This document shows positions 34,426-45,589 of a stretch of DNA of 64,000 bases, piece by piece. The notes under the pieces were generated by a model. That model ran no database searches and was not told where the DNA came from. It saw only the letters and a list, made by a program, of their open reading frames with translations. How positions within the stretch are numbered: position 1 is the stretch's first letter; the number at the start of each line of letters is the position of its first letter. The stretch covers positions 124,001 through 188,000 of the forward strand of contig NW_027184078.1 in assembly GCF_041296385.1 (NCBI RefSeq), read 5' to 3'. Source of the DNA: Aphelocoma coerulescens. Its lineage: Eukaryota > Chordata > Aves > Passeriformes > Corvidae. The translations under genes and the position numbers were made by a program.

Positions 34426-37113
34426 ATGCTGGCCCAGGGGGGATGTGCCAGGCTGTCTCCTGCTCGCCCGGCCTTCCTCCTCCTCCTCCTCCTCCTGCTG
34501 CTGCTGCTGCTGCTGCTGCTGGGTGAGTTGGGGATGGCTTTGCCTTGGGGCTCAGCACTGCAGGGCTGCTGAGCGGGGCAGGACAGGGCCCGTGCTGGGC
34601 CCAGGGCAGGCCCCAGGGGAAAGGGTGTGTGGAGCAGCCGTGCAGCCCTGAGGGGCAGAGCTGCTCTGGGGAGGGCAGCAGGACCAGTGCTTCCTCCAGC
34701 TCCCGTGCACCTCTGAGCAAAGGGAACAATTCCCAACCCCTCTAAAGTGGTTCTGTTCACAGTGTGAGACATGGGAGATGCTAAAATGCTTTAGGGAGCC
34801 AGCAGCATCCATCTGGAATCAGAAGCCAATCCACAATCAGCTTAAAGTATAAATCTGGGATATCAAGCAGATGCAGTCCGGAGCCCCATGGGTGGGAAGG
34901 TTCTGGCCCAGCAGACTCAGCAGTGGGAACATGGACAGGGGCACGGGGCTGAGCTGGGCTGCTGCCTGTCTGACCAAACCCCTCTGTGCCCCACAGGTGC
35001 TGCTGTGATGGCCCAGGACATCTGCAGCTCCCCAGGGTATGGTGAGTACAGGGATAGGTCCTGTAAGGGGAGTTGTGTGGGACTGGAGATGGAAAGGGAG
35101 AACATCTTTGTCCCCCATGTGTGAAGCCCTGGAGGGGCAACTCTTCCCCTTCCTGCTCTGACACCAGTAACACTGTCCCGAGCCATCCCTGTGCCATCTC
35201 TCCAGGTGACCTCCCAGCTCCTGCCTTTGATGTGACCCCCACTGCTGCACAGGAAGGAGAACAGGTCATATTGCAGTGCCAAATTTCTTGGAAATCTCCT
35301 GTCACCAGAATCATCTTCTGCAAGGACGGGGTGCAGGTGCACAGCCTGAAAGCCCAAGAGGGGCAGGGGAACTACATCACCTTTTTCCCTATCACAAGGG
35401 AGAGTGCAGGGACATTCACATGTGGATACCAGCACAAGGACAGCAACAACCGAGTGAGGAACTCTGCCCTCAGTGCTCCCACAAACCTGAGGGTCACAGG
35501 TGAGTCATGGCACTGGAGCACACACAGGAAACACTCCCAGACCCCCCAGACCCCAGGTGATGGAGAGGACCCTGCCCTGCCCCATAGCATGTCCCCAGAC
35601 ATTTGGGATGCTGGGGGTCAGGGTGCACTTCAGCACAGCCTTGGGCACCAGGGACACTCCTGCCAGTCCCAGCAGAGCATCCTGCTCCTCTCCTGCCCCA
35701 GCATCACAGAAAGGGCAGAGTGGTGGTGCCAGATCTAATGCAGAGCCACAGGTGTGCAGGGCATTCATTTATTGATCCCCACAGTTGATAGAGGGTGGAT
35801 TGGGGGTCCCCACAGAGTCTCAGTCTGTGCAGGACCTGGGGCAGCTTCAGACTCTCTCCCTGTCCCTTTCTCCTCCCAGGCAGCGGGTCCAGCTTCCAGG
35901 CAGGGACATCCACTGCTGGTGAGTGATTCCCTCCCTCACACCCAATGTCCCTCAGCATTGGGCCAAGGCTTCCCCGCTGCCAAAACGAGGACATTGGCAG
36001 GTACAAGGACCAGTATCTAGGTCAGTTCTAAGGGCATATCCTCCTTTCTGCTTCCTCTCCACATGATGCCTCCTGTTCTCCAACAGCTTCTTTGCCCCCA
36101 GCTACCAATCCCCAGAAACTCCACACCATCATAGGAATCATAATTAGAGTGGTGACCCTCTCCCTCCTCCTCCCCCTCCTCCTCCTCCTGATTGCAGCCT
36201 GTGCCATGAGAAAAGGTGAGTGATTTGGGGAAATCGAAGGCAAAAGATTAGGACAAAATTGTACCCTGATGCAGAGTTGCTGCTGTCTGACACATGATGC
36301 TTTAGAATGGGTGGATCCTAAAGCTCATGTCCCAAGAAGCTTAGTCTCTCAGGCTTTTCCTTTGTCATCTGAGGGGAGAAAAACTTCTGAAGTGAGGAAG
36401 ATTCTGCTTTTCAGAGTTCTTGTGCTTGAATGCGAAAGTGGGGAGGGACAGACCAAATGCATCCCTGCCTCAGGCACACATTGGCTCCCATCCTCTGGGA
36501 ACAAGGATTGAGGCTCTGAGCTGCCCTGAGTGCAGCCAGCACAGCTGCTCCACACTCTGGCTGAGCACAGCTGCTGAGAACTTGGGAGAAACCAGGCTGG
36601 GAAAGGGGAGTGAGGGTTGTGAAGGCTGGGACAGAAAAATCCCTCTGCCAGTGAGATGTGCAGGTTCAGCCCATCATCTTCACTGCACAGCCCAGAGCAG
36701 GGAAAGGCAGAGCTGTGCAGGAACTCTGCCTCCCACCTCTGCCTTTCTTTTCCTTGCAGGGGCCTGCAGAGAGAGATGCCAAAGGTGAGCAGCAATCCCT
36801 GGGGGCTGCGGGGCTGGGGCTGATGGAGACGGGGGCATCCCAGCCCCCTGGGGTGGTCCTTGTCCAGGGGCAGCATGGTCTGTGCCCGTGGGGGGATTCC
36901 CCCATGGTGCAGGCAGGGAGGAGCAGGGCTTGCCCTGGCCTTGACTCCAGCCATGGACTCGATGCAAGACAGAATCATCCACGGCAATGACTCCAATGGG
37001 CTCATCACAGTCTGGGCACAGACCCCAAAGCCCTTTCCCCAACTCTCTCCAGGCAGCAGCAAGTTCCCAGCCAGGAGGTTGAATCAACAATTTATGATGA
37101 AGTAGAAATGTGA
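34426..37113 (+). CDS. Single-Ig-domain leukocyte receptor-like gene, seven exons
   Basis: The model has exons 34426-34522, 34997-35041, 35206-35499, 35880-35918, 36087-36215, 36760-36784 and 37053-37113. It gives 690 nt, 229 residues, with every junction GT-AG and in phase. Residues 1-32 are a signal peptide with a poly-Leu core. A 45-nt mini-exon follows, as in Fc-receptor/LRC genes. One C2-type Ig domain (about 48-145) has Cys about 72 and 120 and an extra Cys 86 in IIFCKDG. A 13-residue stalk precedes the transmembrane segment about 173-198, which contains Arg 179. The tail ends STIYDEVEM; TIYDEV fits the switch motif TxYxx[V/I]. The family is probably FCRL/CHIR-like; exact orthology is unknown. 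A basic TM residue suggests pairing with an ITAM adaptor, by inference. The exons are mirrored at 53-60 kb. Confidence 0.8.
34487..34521 (+). repeat. CTC/CTG trinucleotide run coding poly-Leu
   Basis: Consecutive CTC then CTG codons form the hydrophobic core of the signal peptide. The mirrored exon at 59622-59715 is one codon shorter, showing length variation of the run. Confidence 0.9.
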
Positions 37114-37214
37114 TTTCCTCCTCTTCCCTCTGGGTGACCCATGGACCCCTCTTTCTGTGGGATCCCCTTCTTGTGTCCTGGCACCACCAGAATCCCCGAG
37201 CCTGTGAACCTGCC

Positions 37215-37960
37215 TCAATTTCTTGTTTTGACTCTGCCATAATCAGTAGATCAATAATATAATATCAATCATCAATATAATATCAATCATCAATATAATG
37301 GTGAACAATGATAGCACCTGACCAGAGCTGCTACAGCAGCTGCCACCCGCTGGTGGCAAATGGAGGGACTGTGGTTACATCCCTGAGGGAATACCTGAAA
37401 AGTGCATTGCTTTTGTTGCCAGGTAAAGGCAAACTGGGTCCTGATTTTCTGAAGCAATGGGTTTTGAAAAGCAGGCATTGGGAAGACCTTTAAACCACCT
37501 TCCTGGGCTGTTGATTTTTGCTGATTTTTTCTATGAGGGTCACCATGTGTGGTAACGTAACTGCAAGCTGGGAGGGATTTTATTCAATTCTTTGTAATCA
37601 ACAGTCATCCTCCAAGTGCCATCTGACTTCCAAACCAGCCAAATGGGGTTGTTAAAAGCAGCCACAGTTTCTCTAATGATTCCCACTTGTTGGAGTGCCT
37701 CAATTGTTGGAGTAGTTTCCTGTGGTCAGGGCATGAGCCGCCCCACCTACCGCAGCAAACCAATTCCTTCTTCCATTGTGCACCAGGTCCCGAGGGACAA
37801 CCCCAACTCAGCAGGATCAGTGTGTGCTGTTCAAACGGCTGCACGTGGCCAGCGACACAAAGTAGTAACAACAACATCCCCATCCATCAGGACCCCTCAC
37901 ATTCCGTAGCTGAGCATATTCCTGTGGCATTTGATTGTCAGTGGCTATAGGAGTTAATAG
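37215..37960 (-). pseudogene. ERV reverse transcriptase fragment
   Basis: Minus-strand sequence reads as RT fingers and palm: RETVAAFNNPIWLVWKSDGT and MTVDYKELNK (about 37580-37680), then FAFTWQQKQCTFQVFPQG (about 37400-37450). No flanking LTR is assignable. A related piece with the same adjoining AT-rich sequence lies inverted at 47390-47640. Stops occur between blocks. Confidence 0.7.
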
Positions 37961-38265
37961 ATCCTTTTCACAGAATCTCAGAATCACAGAATCATGGAAT
38001 AAGCTAGGTTGGAAAAGACCTTTGAGGTCATCAAGTCCAACCCGTGACCCAACATGACACTATCAGCTAAACCATGGCACTGAGTGCCTCATCCAGTCTT
38101 TTTATAAACACCTCCAGGGATGGGGACTCCACCACCTCCCTGGCAGCCCATTCCAATGCCAAACCACTCTTTCCTTGAAGAATTTTTTCTAATATCTAGC
38201 CTAAACTTCCCCTGGCTGTGGCCTCTCATCCCCTCACCTAGAAGAGACTGACCCTCGCCTGGCTA

Positions 38266-39902
38266 CTATCCAGTGACAAGGTCTCCCCTGAGCCTCCTTT
38301 TCTCCAGGCTAAACAGCCCCAGCTCCCTCAGCCGCTCTTCATAGGGCTTGTGTTCCAGACCCTTCACCAGCCTTGTTGCCCTTCTCTGCACACGTTCAAG
38401 CATCTCAACATCCTTCCTAAACTGAGGGGCCCAGAACTGGACACAGCACTCGAGGTGCGGCCTCCCCAGCACCCAGCACAGGGGGACAACCACTGCCCTG
38501 GTCCTGCTGGCCACACTATTCCCGATACAGGCCAGGATGCCATTGGCCTTCTTGGCCACCTGGGCACACTGCTGGCTCACGTTCAGTCAGCTGTTGACCA
38601 GTACCCCCAGGTCCCTTTCTGCCTGGCCACTGTCCAGCCCGTAGCTCTGTAGGGGGGTGCTACGGCCAAAGAGCAGGACTCAACACTTGGACTTGTTGAA
38701 CCTCATATTGCTGGACTCGGCCCATCTATCCACCCTGTCCAGGTCCCTCTGCAGAGCCCTCCTACCCTCCAGCAGAGCAACACTCGTGCCCAGCTTGGTG
38801 TCATCTGCAAATTTACTGATGTAGGACTCAACCCCCTCATCCAGATCATCAGTGAAGATATTAAACAGGACTGGCCCCAGCACTGATCCCTGGGGGACAC
38901 CACAGTGACTGGCCACCAACTGGATGTGACACCGTTCACCACCACTCTCTGGGCCCAGCCTCCAGCCAGTTCTCGACCCAGTGAAAATGCACCTGTCCAA
39001 GCTGTGGGCTGCAGCTTTTCCAGGAGTATGTTGTTGAGACAGTGTCAAAGGCCTTGCTGAAGTCCAGGTAGACAACATCCACAGCCTTCCCTGCATCTAC
39101 CAACTGGGTCACCTGGTGGTAAAAGGAGATTGGGTTGGTCAAACACGACCTGCCCCTCCTAAACCCACGCTGGCTGGGTCTGATCCCCCGGCCATCCTGT
39201 AGGTGCTGTGCAATGGCACTCAGGGTGATCTGTTCCATAACCTTGCCAGCTACCGAGGTCAGGCTGGCAGGCCTGGAGTGTCCCAGATCCTCCTTCCTGC
39301 CCTTCTTGTGGATGGGCATCACTTTGGTACCTCCAGTCCTCTGGGACCTCCCCAGTGAGCCAGGACTGATGGTAAATGATGGAGACTGGCTTTGCAAGCT
39401 CATCTGCCAGCTCCCTCATCACCCTGGGATGGCTCCCATCCAGTCCCATAGACTTGTGAGCATCTAAGTGGCTCAGCAGGTCTCTGACTGCTTCCTCCTG
39501 GATAACAGGGGGGCTATTCTGCTCCCCGACACCATCTATCAGTCCAGGAGGACAGGCTGTTCTGTGAGAACAACCTGTCTTTCTGTTGAAAACTGAGGCA
39601 AAGAAGGTGTTAAGCACCTCTGCCTTTTCCTCATCTTTAGTTACTAAATTCCCTTCCACATCTAATAGAGAATGGAGGTTGTCCTTGCCCCTCCTTTTGC
39701 CATTAATGTATTTATAAAAATATTTTTTATTATTCTTCACAGAAGTGGCCAGATTGAGTTCTAATGGGGCTTTTGCCTCTTTAATGTTTTTCCTACATGC
39801 CCTAGCAACCCCCTTAAACATTTCCTGAGATACCTGACCCTCCTTCCAAAGGTGATATACCCTCTTTTTCTCCTTTAGTTCCTTCAAAAGTTCCTTGCTC
39901 AT
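38266..39902 (-). pseudogene. CR1 ORF2 reverse transcriptase remnant
   Basis: Overlapping frames carry LINE RT blocks in order: [90 protein letters not shown], then the C-terminal [14 protein letters not shown]. The active-site FADD is intact, but at least three frame changes break the protein. In the LINE cycle this enzyme copies RNA at a nicked target. Confidence 0.85.
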
Positions 39903-40109
39903 CCAGGCTGGTTGTTTTCCTCATCGGCTCATCTTCTGGCACATAGGGACAGTCTGTTCCTGTGCCTCCAAGATTTCTGTTTTGAAGCATGCCCATCTGT
40001 CCTGGGTTGCAGTGTATTCTATTACCATCCTCATGAGCTGTTGAAACCAGGTGGGGCAGTGTTTCCTTGCCTCCTCCCTCAGGACTGTCTTTCTGTTAAT
40101 GAGCCCATC

Positions 40110-40516
40110 AATGCCTTGCCTCATGACTCATCATCCCATTGTGAGATGCTCCACCCAGAGGGAGGAACCAAGCATTCCATCCTGGATATAATCTGAGATT
40201 CTGAACACCACAGACACCTTTCCACTGGATTCCCAGGGGACAGGAGCTACACAGCCACCACTGGAGCTTCCAAGGAAGAGCAGCCCTTTCTATGGGATCA
40301 CTGCTTCAACAGAACCACATCCACCACTTCAGGAGGACTGCACCCACCATTTTAATGGGACTGCTACCACCATCCTGACTAACAGGGAGTCAGGTTGTAT
40401 CCTGACTCTGTCAGTTTAAACCAGTATTTTCTGCCTTTTTTTTTTTTTTTTAATTTCCCTATTAAATTGTTATTCTGACTTGGTGCCTCCCACTGGTTTG
40501 TTTTCAAACTAGTACA
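40110..40516 (+). mobile_element. Solo LTR in CR1, flanked by CCATC
   Basis: About 407 bp between CCATC repeats (40105-40109 and 40517-40521); CR1 sequence is continuous when it is removed. It contains a TATAAT-like element near 40188 and an ATTAAA near 40462, and ends ACTAGTACA. The start is uncertain by about two bases because TG begins at 40112. Confidence 0.7.
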
Positions 40517-40772
40517 CCATCCTTCCTGGACTCCTTTGTTTTAAAGGCTGCTTCCCAAGGTACTCTCTGGATAAGTCTCTTAACTAGGCCAATGTCTGCC
40601 CTCCGGAAGTCCAGTGTGGAAGTTTTATTCATGCCCCTCCTTATTTCACCAAAAATTGAAAACTATAATTTCATGATCACTGTGCCCCAGACGGCCTCCA
40701 ACCACCACATCTCCCACCAGCCCTTCTCTGTTTGCAAACAGCAGGTCTAGCATAGTCCCTCCCCTGGTAGGC

Positions 40773-41811
40773 TCACTCACCAGCTGTGACAAGAAGTTGT
40801 GTACCTAAGAACCTCCTAGAATGCCTCTTCTCTGCTGTGTTGAGCTCCCAGCAGATATCTGGCAGGTTAAAGTCACCTACAAGAACTGTGCAGGTTCTCG
40901 AGCCCCACATGTCCTTCCCGGATGGGGGAGAAAGTCCTTGCCAGGAATAAGAGATGAACGGGACTTTTGGATCTTCTTGGTCTTCAGATTGTTTATTATA
41001 TCTTATCAGTAATTTACATGCCGCCAACATAGCATGAAGCAGAGCAAATACCAAGACAAAAAGCAGAAAATGGAGTAGGTGAAGAAGAAGAGACCTGAAA
41101 AATGGCAGGGATCCTCCGTCTTGCCTTCATCTACTTACCATACTAATAAACCTAAAAACTCTAAATTTTTCACCCTGTAACAAACTATATATTATACTAC
41201 CACCTAATTCACACTCTTGTAGATTCTAATTCTTGAGCCTTGGCAGCTTTCTCCATGGATGAAGGTTCAAAACAGTGTTTTCCTGGGAGGCTGGGTCCTT
41301 CAGGACAGGCAGAGAAACATTCCCTGCACTTCGGGTTCCAACAAAGAACAAGGGCTGGTGATCTTGAAACATCCTCCAGCTGCTTATGGAATAAGTTATC
41401 CACCTCTTCATCCTGGTTGGGTGGTCTGTAACAGACTCCCACCAGGATGTTGGCCTTGTTGGCCTTTCCCCCGATTCTTACCCATAGGCACTCGACCTTA
41501 TCACCATTAATCTTAATTACCATGGCTTTGAGAGCCTCCCTAATACAGAGAAGGCACTCCTCCACCTTTTCTCCCTCTCCTGTCTCTTCTGAAGAGCTTG
41601 TAGCCATCCATTGCAGCGAATTATCCCACCACATTTCCATGATGGCAGCTACATCACAGCTTTGCTGCTGTACCATGGCTTCCAGCTCCTCTTGTTTGTT
41701 ACCCGTGCTGTGTGCATTAGTGTACATGAACTTCAGCTGGGCTGCTGACTCTGGCTTACCCCCTTTGGGCTCATTTCTGGAGAGCCTGGTAGCATCCCCT
41801 TCCCCTTTCAA
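40773..41811 (-). pseudogene. CR1 ORF2 endonuclease remnant, LTR-interrupted
   Basis: The N-terminal endonuclease is recognisable from LKFMYTNAHSTGNKQEELEA, VGVCYRPPNQDEEVDNLF and SPALVL. It continues after the nested LTR as VLVGDFNLPDICWE. It belongs to the exonuclease-endonuclease-phosphatase fold that nicks the LINE target. Confidence 0.85.
40887..41343 (-). mobile_element. Solo LTR (family B) in CR1 endonuclease, TSD AAGAAC
   Basis: The 457-bp insert runs from TGTGCAGG to TTCCAACA, flanked by AAGAAC at 40881-40886 and 41344-41349. Related copies are at about 42676-43324 (same orientation) and 58619-59290 (opposite). Removing it rejoins the CR1 endonuclease at SPALVL|VGDFN. Confidence 0.88.
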
Positions 41812-42330
41812 ACCTGGTTTAAAGCCCTCTCAATGAGTCCAGCCAATTGATGGGCTAGAATCCTTTTGCTCTTGTTGGTTAGATGGAGCCCATCTGGCTC
41901 CAGCAGGCCAGGTGCCATAAATGTTGCCCCATGATCAAAGAAGCCAAAATTCTGCTGATGGCACAAGCCCTTAAGCCACTTGTTGATAATGTGGGCTCTC
42001 CTGTTCCTTTCATCATTTGTCCCTGCTACTGAAGGGCCTGAGCAGAACACCACCTGTGCTCCTGCCCCATCAACCAATTGACAGAGAGCCTTGAAGTCCC
42101 TTTTAATTGCCCTGGTGCTCTTCTTTTCCATCTCATCACTGCCAGCCTGGAGTATAAGAACTGGGTAATAATCAGAGGGCTAAATCAGCCCAGGGAGTCC
42201 CCTGGTGCTATCCCATGCGTGGGCTCCAGGGAGGCCACAGACTTCCCTGTGGGATGGTTCCAGTTGACATACAGGTCCCTCTGCTCCCCTCAGAAGTCGC
42301 ATACTATTTTTATCCTTCTTTTCTTTTTGC
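41808..42330 (-). pseudogene. CR1 ORF1 esterase-domain remnant
   Basis: The frame 41808-42131 ends with DGLHLTNKSKRILAHQL, the Asp/His block of the SGNH-type esterase domain known in CR1 ORF1. Upstream pieces to about 42330 (EQRDLYVNWNHPTGKSVAS) appear in another frame. The true 5' end is not visible. Confidence 0.7.
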
Positions 42331-42432
42331 TGCTAGAGGTGATGCCATGATGATTTTTTGCCTTTTTTATATATACCTTTTATACACCCTTTTATATAGC
42401 TTTTATGTTTCTCCAGTGCTTTTAGCATACAT

Positions 42433-42504
42433 ACTTGTCATTCCTTAAGTCTGATAACTTGTCATTCCTTAAGTCTGATAATTTGTCATTCCTTAAGTCT
42501 GATA
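42433..42504 (+). repeat. Three tandem 24-bp units
   Basis: ACTTGTCATTCCTTAAGTCT plus GATA is repeated three times, the last copy with one substitution. It lies between the CR1 5' part and the next LTR. Confidence 0.95.
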
Positions 42505-42675
42505 ACTTAGCTTAGACCCAATATTCTGTTGAGCCAGGAGAGCAAACATCCTGGAGGCCTTGCAGTGGGAGGCCAGAAAGCCCTACGCTATCCTGAGCAA
42601 TCAAGGTCTTCCCTAGAACATCCTGTAAACTAAGATAGGCCCACCCAGGGGGGAATTCCCCGGGATGGGGTAACG

Positions 42676-43324
42676 CTGTCCGCGTCATTAATTGTTCTCT
42701 TCCCTGATGGGGGAGACGTGTAGATTTGTGCCAGGAGAAAAAAGGAGGCAAGTGGGACTTCATGCTTCTCAGTCTCCACATAGGTGTTTATTAATTCTTA
42801 TCTAAGGACTACAAGCCCCTGGCATGGCTTAGACATAGCACAGAGCAGAGAATGCAGCAAGAAGACAACTTATCAAGATCTCACAGCCTTTTTAAAGGTA
42901 AATTACCCAATGAAAGCTTAAAATGCAAGATATTTTCACTTTTTTACCAATGTCCAACAAGTTCCTAAATCACGTAGACGGGAACTGTGGAATTCTTTAT
43001 CCAGTCATCCCAAACCACTATTGTTGCAAAATATGGAGTTAGCGAAGAAGGAGAAAGAAGCTTTTAACTACAACTTATCCTCCATTTTGAGGTTTTCTAT
43101 TTCTATCTGTTTACTATGCAAATAGACCTAAAAACTCTCAATTTTTCACCCAGTGATAATCTCACATAGTATTCTATCACCTAATTCATACCATTGTAGA
43201 TTCAAATTCTTCCCAGAGGCTAGGCAAATTTTCCCATGGACAAAGGTCAAAACCAGTACTGTCCAGGAGGGTAAAACCTTTCATAACAGGCAGAGAAATG
43301 CTCTCTGCATTCTAGGTTCCCACA
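42676..43324 (-). mobile_element. LTR family B copy
   Basis: It matches 40887-41343 and the reverse complement of 58619-59160 through CACCTAATTC, CAGGCAGAGAAA and the TTTATTAATTCTTATC block (AATAAA on minus). The 43324 end (CCCACA) is clear; the other end is approximate. ATGGG near both ends may be a target duplication. Confidence 0.7.
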
Positions 43325-43594
43325 ATGGGGGGGTTCATTCGAGCCTCTCATTGGGGAATCTTTGATAGATATGCTAATTTGCAAGGACTATAAATTGTAT
43401 ATGCAATCTATCATCGGTATGCATTTCAGGTGCATTTCGGGTGCATTTCGGTGCATTCCACCTGGATGAAGTGGTGCACCTTAAGGATCCTTAAATAAAT
43501 ACTGAGGTAAAAACCCCTTTTCACTTAAACCATGTTTGGTTCTTAATTTTAACTCCAGGGAAAGGCAACAAAGGTGGTGACCTGTGTGACAGAC
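43325..43594 (+). mobile_element. LTR end fragment (family C)
   Basis: It contains GGATCCTTAAATAAATACTG (polyadenylation signal) and CCATGTTTGGTTCTTAATTTT, and is the reverse complement of 17385-17650. It includes a small GTGCATTTCGG repeat at 43425-43460. Confidence 0.65.
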
Positions 43595-44305
43595 TGTAGC
43601 GGGTTGGGTTTGTAACTGGGCAGAAACACCAATGTAGTGTAGTGGTTTGGCCCAAAATACTCATCACTGTTAATCTTCTGTGAGATAAGAATTAGGAGAA
43701 ATGCAAAGCAGGCACCAAACTTGAAAGAATATAAAGAAGTTTATTATCAGACCTAAAAGAAGAAATAAAAATGATACCACACCTTCAGAACTCTTCTCCT
43801 CCCCCCCACCTTCCTCCCTTCTCCCACTGACAATGTAAAAAGACAACCCTTCAGATGTTCAGTCTGTTTACCACTTCCATAATAACCTTGTTCAGTCCAT
43901 TTAGGAAGAGGAGTCTCTCTGCTCACATGTGAGTCCCTTCCCCCGACTTGCAGCTTTTCCCACAACTGCTTTCGAGGGTCCACTCTTGAAGGTTTTTGGG
44001 GTACAATTTTAAGGTTGAGCCGTTCAGAAACAAAAGTTCTCTTCACCCATCTCTGGCAGCATTTCATCTCTAAGAACAAAGGCCCTTCTCCTTCCCTGGG
44101 AGCAAAGGGTCTCCCTCATCTTCGTCTTTAGGACTCTGCCTCGGAGTTTGTCTATTCTTAAGTGTGCATCACAACTTTAAGTGGCTTAAAGAATTGTCCA
44201 TATTCAACCTGGCCAGCTGATAGGTTCTATCAGGTCATAGAGGAAGCTGTAAGCACCCCTTTGCAAGAACATCACTTCCAGGACTATGCTTGCTAACCCA
44301 TGACA
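43595..44305 (-). mobile_element. Solo LTR, TSD CAGAC
   Basis: 711 bp from TGTAGCGGG to CCATGACA, flanked by CAGAC at 43590-43594 and 44306-44310. Same family as the nested LTR at 8590-9866; the TTTATT near 43740 sets the minus orientation. Confidence 0.9.
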
Positions 44306-44310
44306 CAGAC

Positions 44311-45238
44311 AGATGATAATTAGGAGGCTCTCGGGGCAGATTATTTTCTCCCATGTCATCTGACTGACCCTCTGGATCCAGGGCCTCGTATCTATTCTGA
44401 AGTGGCACCTGGGTAGGTGATGGGGGTCACTTTTATTAACTCCCTGATCAGGGACCCATTTCCCTACTCCTTTATCTAATAGGTCTCCTACTTCTGCCTG
44501 CTGGTTGGAGGCATGGGAGTCCACTGGCTCCTGCTGGGCTTCTCTGAGGGACGGAAGGGTGAAGCTCCATCAGTCTATTTCCCTTTCGCTTTCCCTAATG
44601 CTCTTTTGTCTTTCTACTTCCTCCTTAAGCTTGGCCACCAGACAGAGCAGATCATTCACCTGTTTGCACCGCACATAGGTGTCTTTTGCACCATCCCCTG
44701 GTACTACTGAGTCCTGGGGTGATGTTATAAAGCCGCTTTATTCCTTAACTGTCCACTCACTGCCCAAGGACACTGTTTCAAGGCAGTTTAACAGCTGAGC
44801 CCAACGGCTTGGGGGCTCTGGGGGACTCTGTGGGGCTTGGGAGGGAGCGCGCCGGGAGCGCTGTGCTGCTTTTTGGGGTTTCTTTTGTGTTCCAGCTAGC
44901 TGGGAAAAGGTTCTGTTGGCTTTTCTTGTACTTTTTCCCTTCCCTCCCCTTGCCTCACTGCCTCCCCTCCCTCCTCACCGGTCCAGGGGGCCGACGGGGT
45001 GGCCCCGGCTGGTCTGAGCCATGTGTCTGTTCCCTCTCTGGGAATTTGTTGTATTTTTAGGGTTTTTTTGTGTTCTACCCTGTTTTGTTTGGTGTTAAGA
45101 AACAGTTTGGGTTTTTTTCCACTTTCACTTGCTATGACCCCCTTGTCTTACTGGTGGAGGAAAAGGGGAGGCTCTTTTCCCTTTGGAAGAGACACTCCAG
45201 AGTGTTTCCTCCTGAAGTTTTGTCTCCAAAACCGAGAC
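44311..45238 (-). mobile_element. Retroviral gag-like piece and adjoining LTR, minus strand
   Basis: At 44320-44720 the minus strand reads DTYVRCKQVNDLLCL, KLKEEVERQKSI and MDSHASNQQAEVGDLLDKG, a coiled, charged gag-like segment. Beyond it, an LTR appears to begin at 45238 (TGTCTCGGTTTTGGAGACAA on minus) and run down towards 44720. Exact ends were not fixed. Confidence 0.5.
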
Positions 45239-45589
45239 AGGCTTAAACACTCCTTACAGGAAAAGGGTCTGGACAGGTGTGTCGTTCTTGGGAGGTTCTG
45301 TTTGGGTTGGCACACTTTTACTAGCTATAGCTTTTGATCATTTGGAGACCATTGCTGAAAAAAAAAAACACCAAAACAAACAAAATCCCAACACAAAATA
45401 AAAACCCCACTACCAGGAGGATGACTGCAACCCTGCCTGTGTGAACTGCTCTGCGAACTGCCGTGCCACAGCCTCAAAGATGTGCCATGCCCCTGTTTGC
45501 CTACTCCCAGTTGGCCACGCTCCCTAGAGACTTCTTTAAAGCACCTCTGATGGCCAGAGCAAGCCCTTCTCTGTGCCTGAGTGGCTAAC

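Larger units (their letters stand above)
37972..42330 (-). mobile_element. CR1 LINE, nearly full length, two nested LTRs
   Basis: Minus-strand CR1. Its 3' end is the avian CR1 terminal repeat at 37972-38002 (CAGAATCTCAGAATCACAGA). Moving 5' there are C-terminal ORF2 sequence, RT with FADD (38800-38811), a linker, the apurinic-like endonuclease (40773-41811) and part of ORF1. Solo LTRs at 40110-40516 and 40887-41343 interrupt it. Subtracting them leaves about 3.5 kb. Frameshifts divide ORF2, so it is not active. Confidence 0.92.

Noticed and set aside
33655..34572. 305-codon open frame covering the region upstream of and including the signal exon
   Set aside because: The signal-peptide ATG at 34426 is in this frame, but the upstream part has no domain, and the mirrored copy diverges above about 34110. 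The shorter start gives a standard signal peptide and correct phase.
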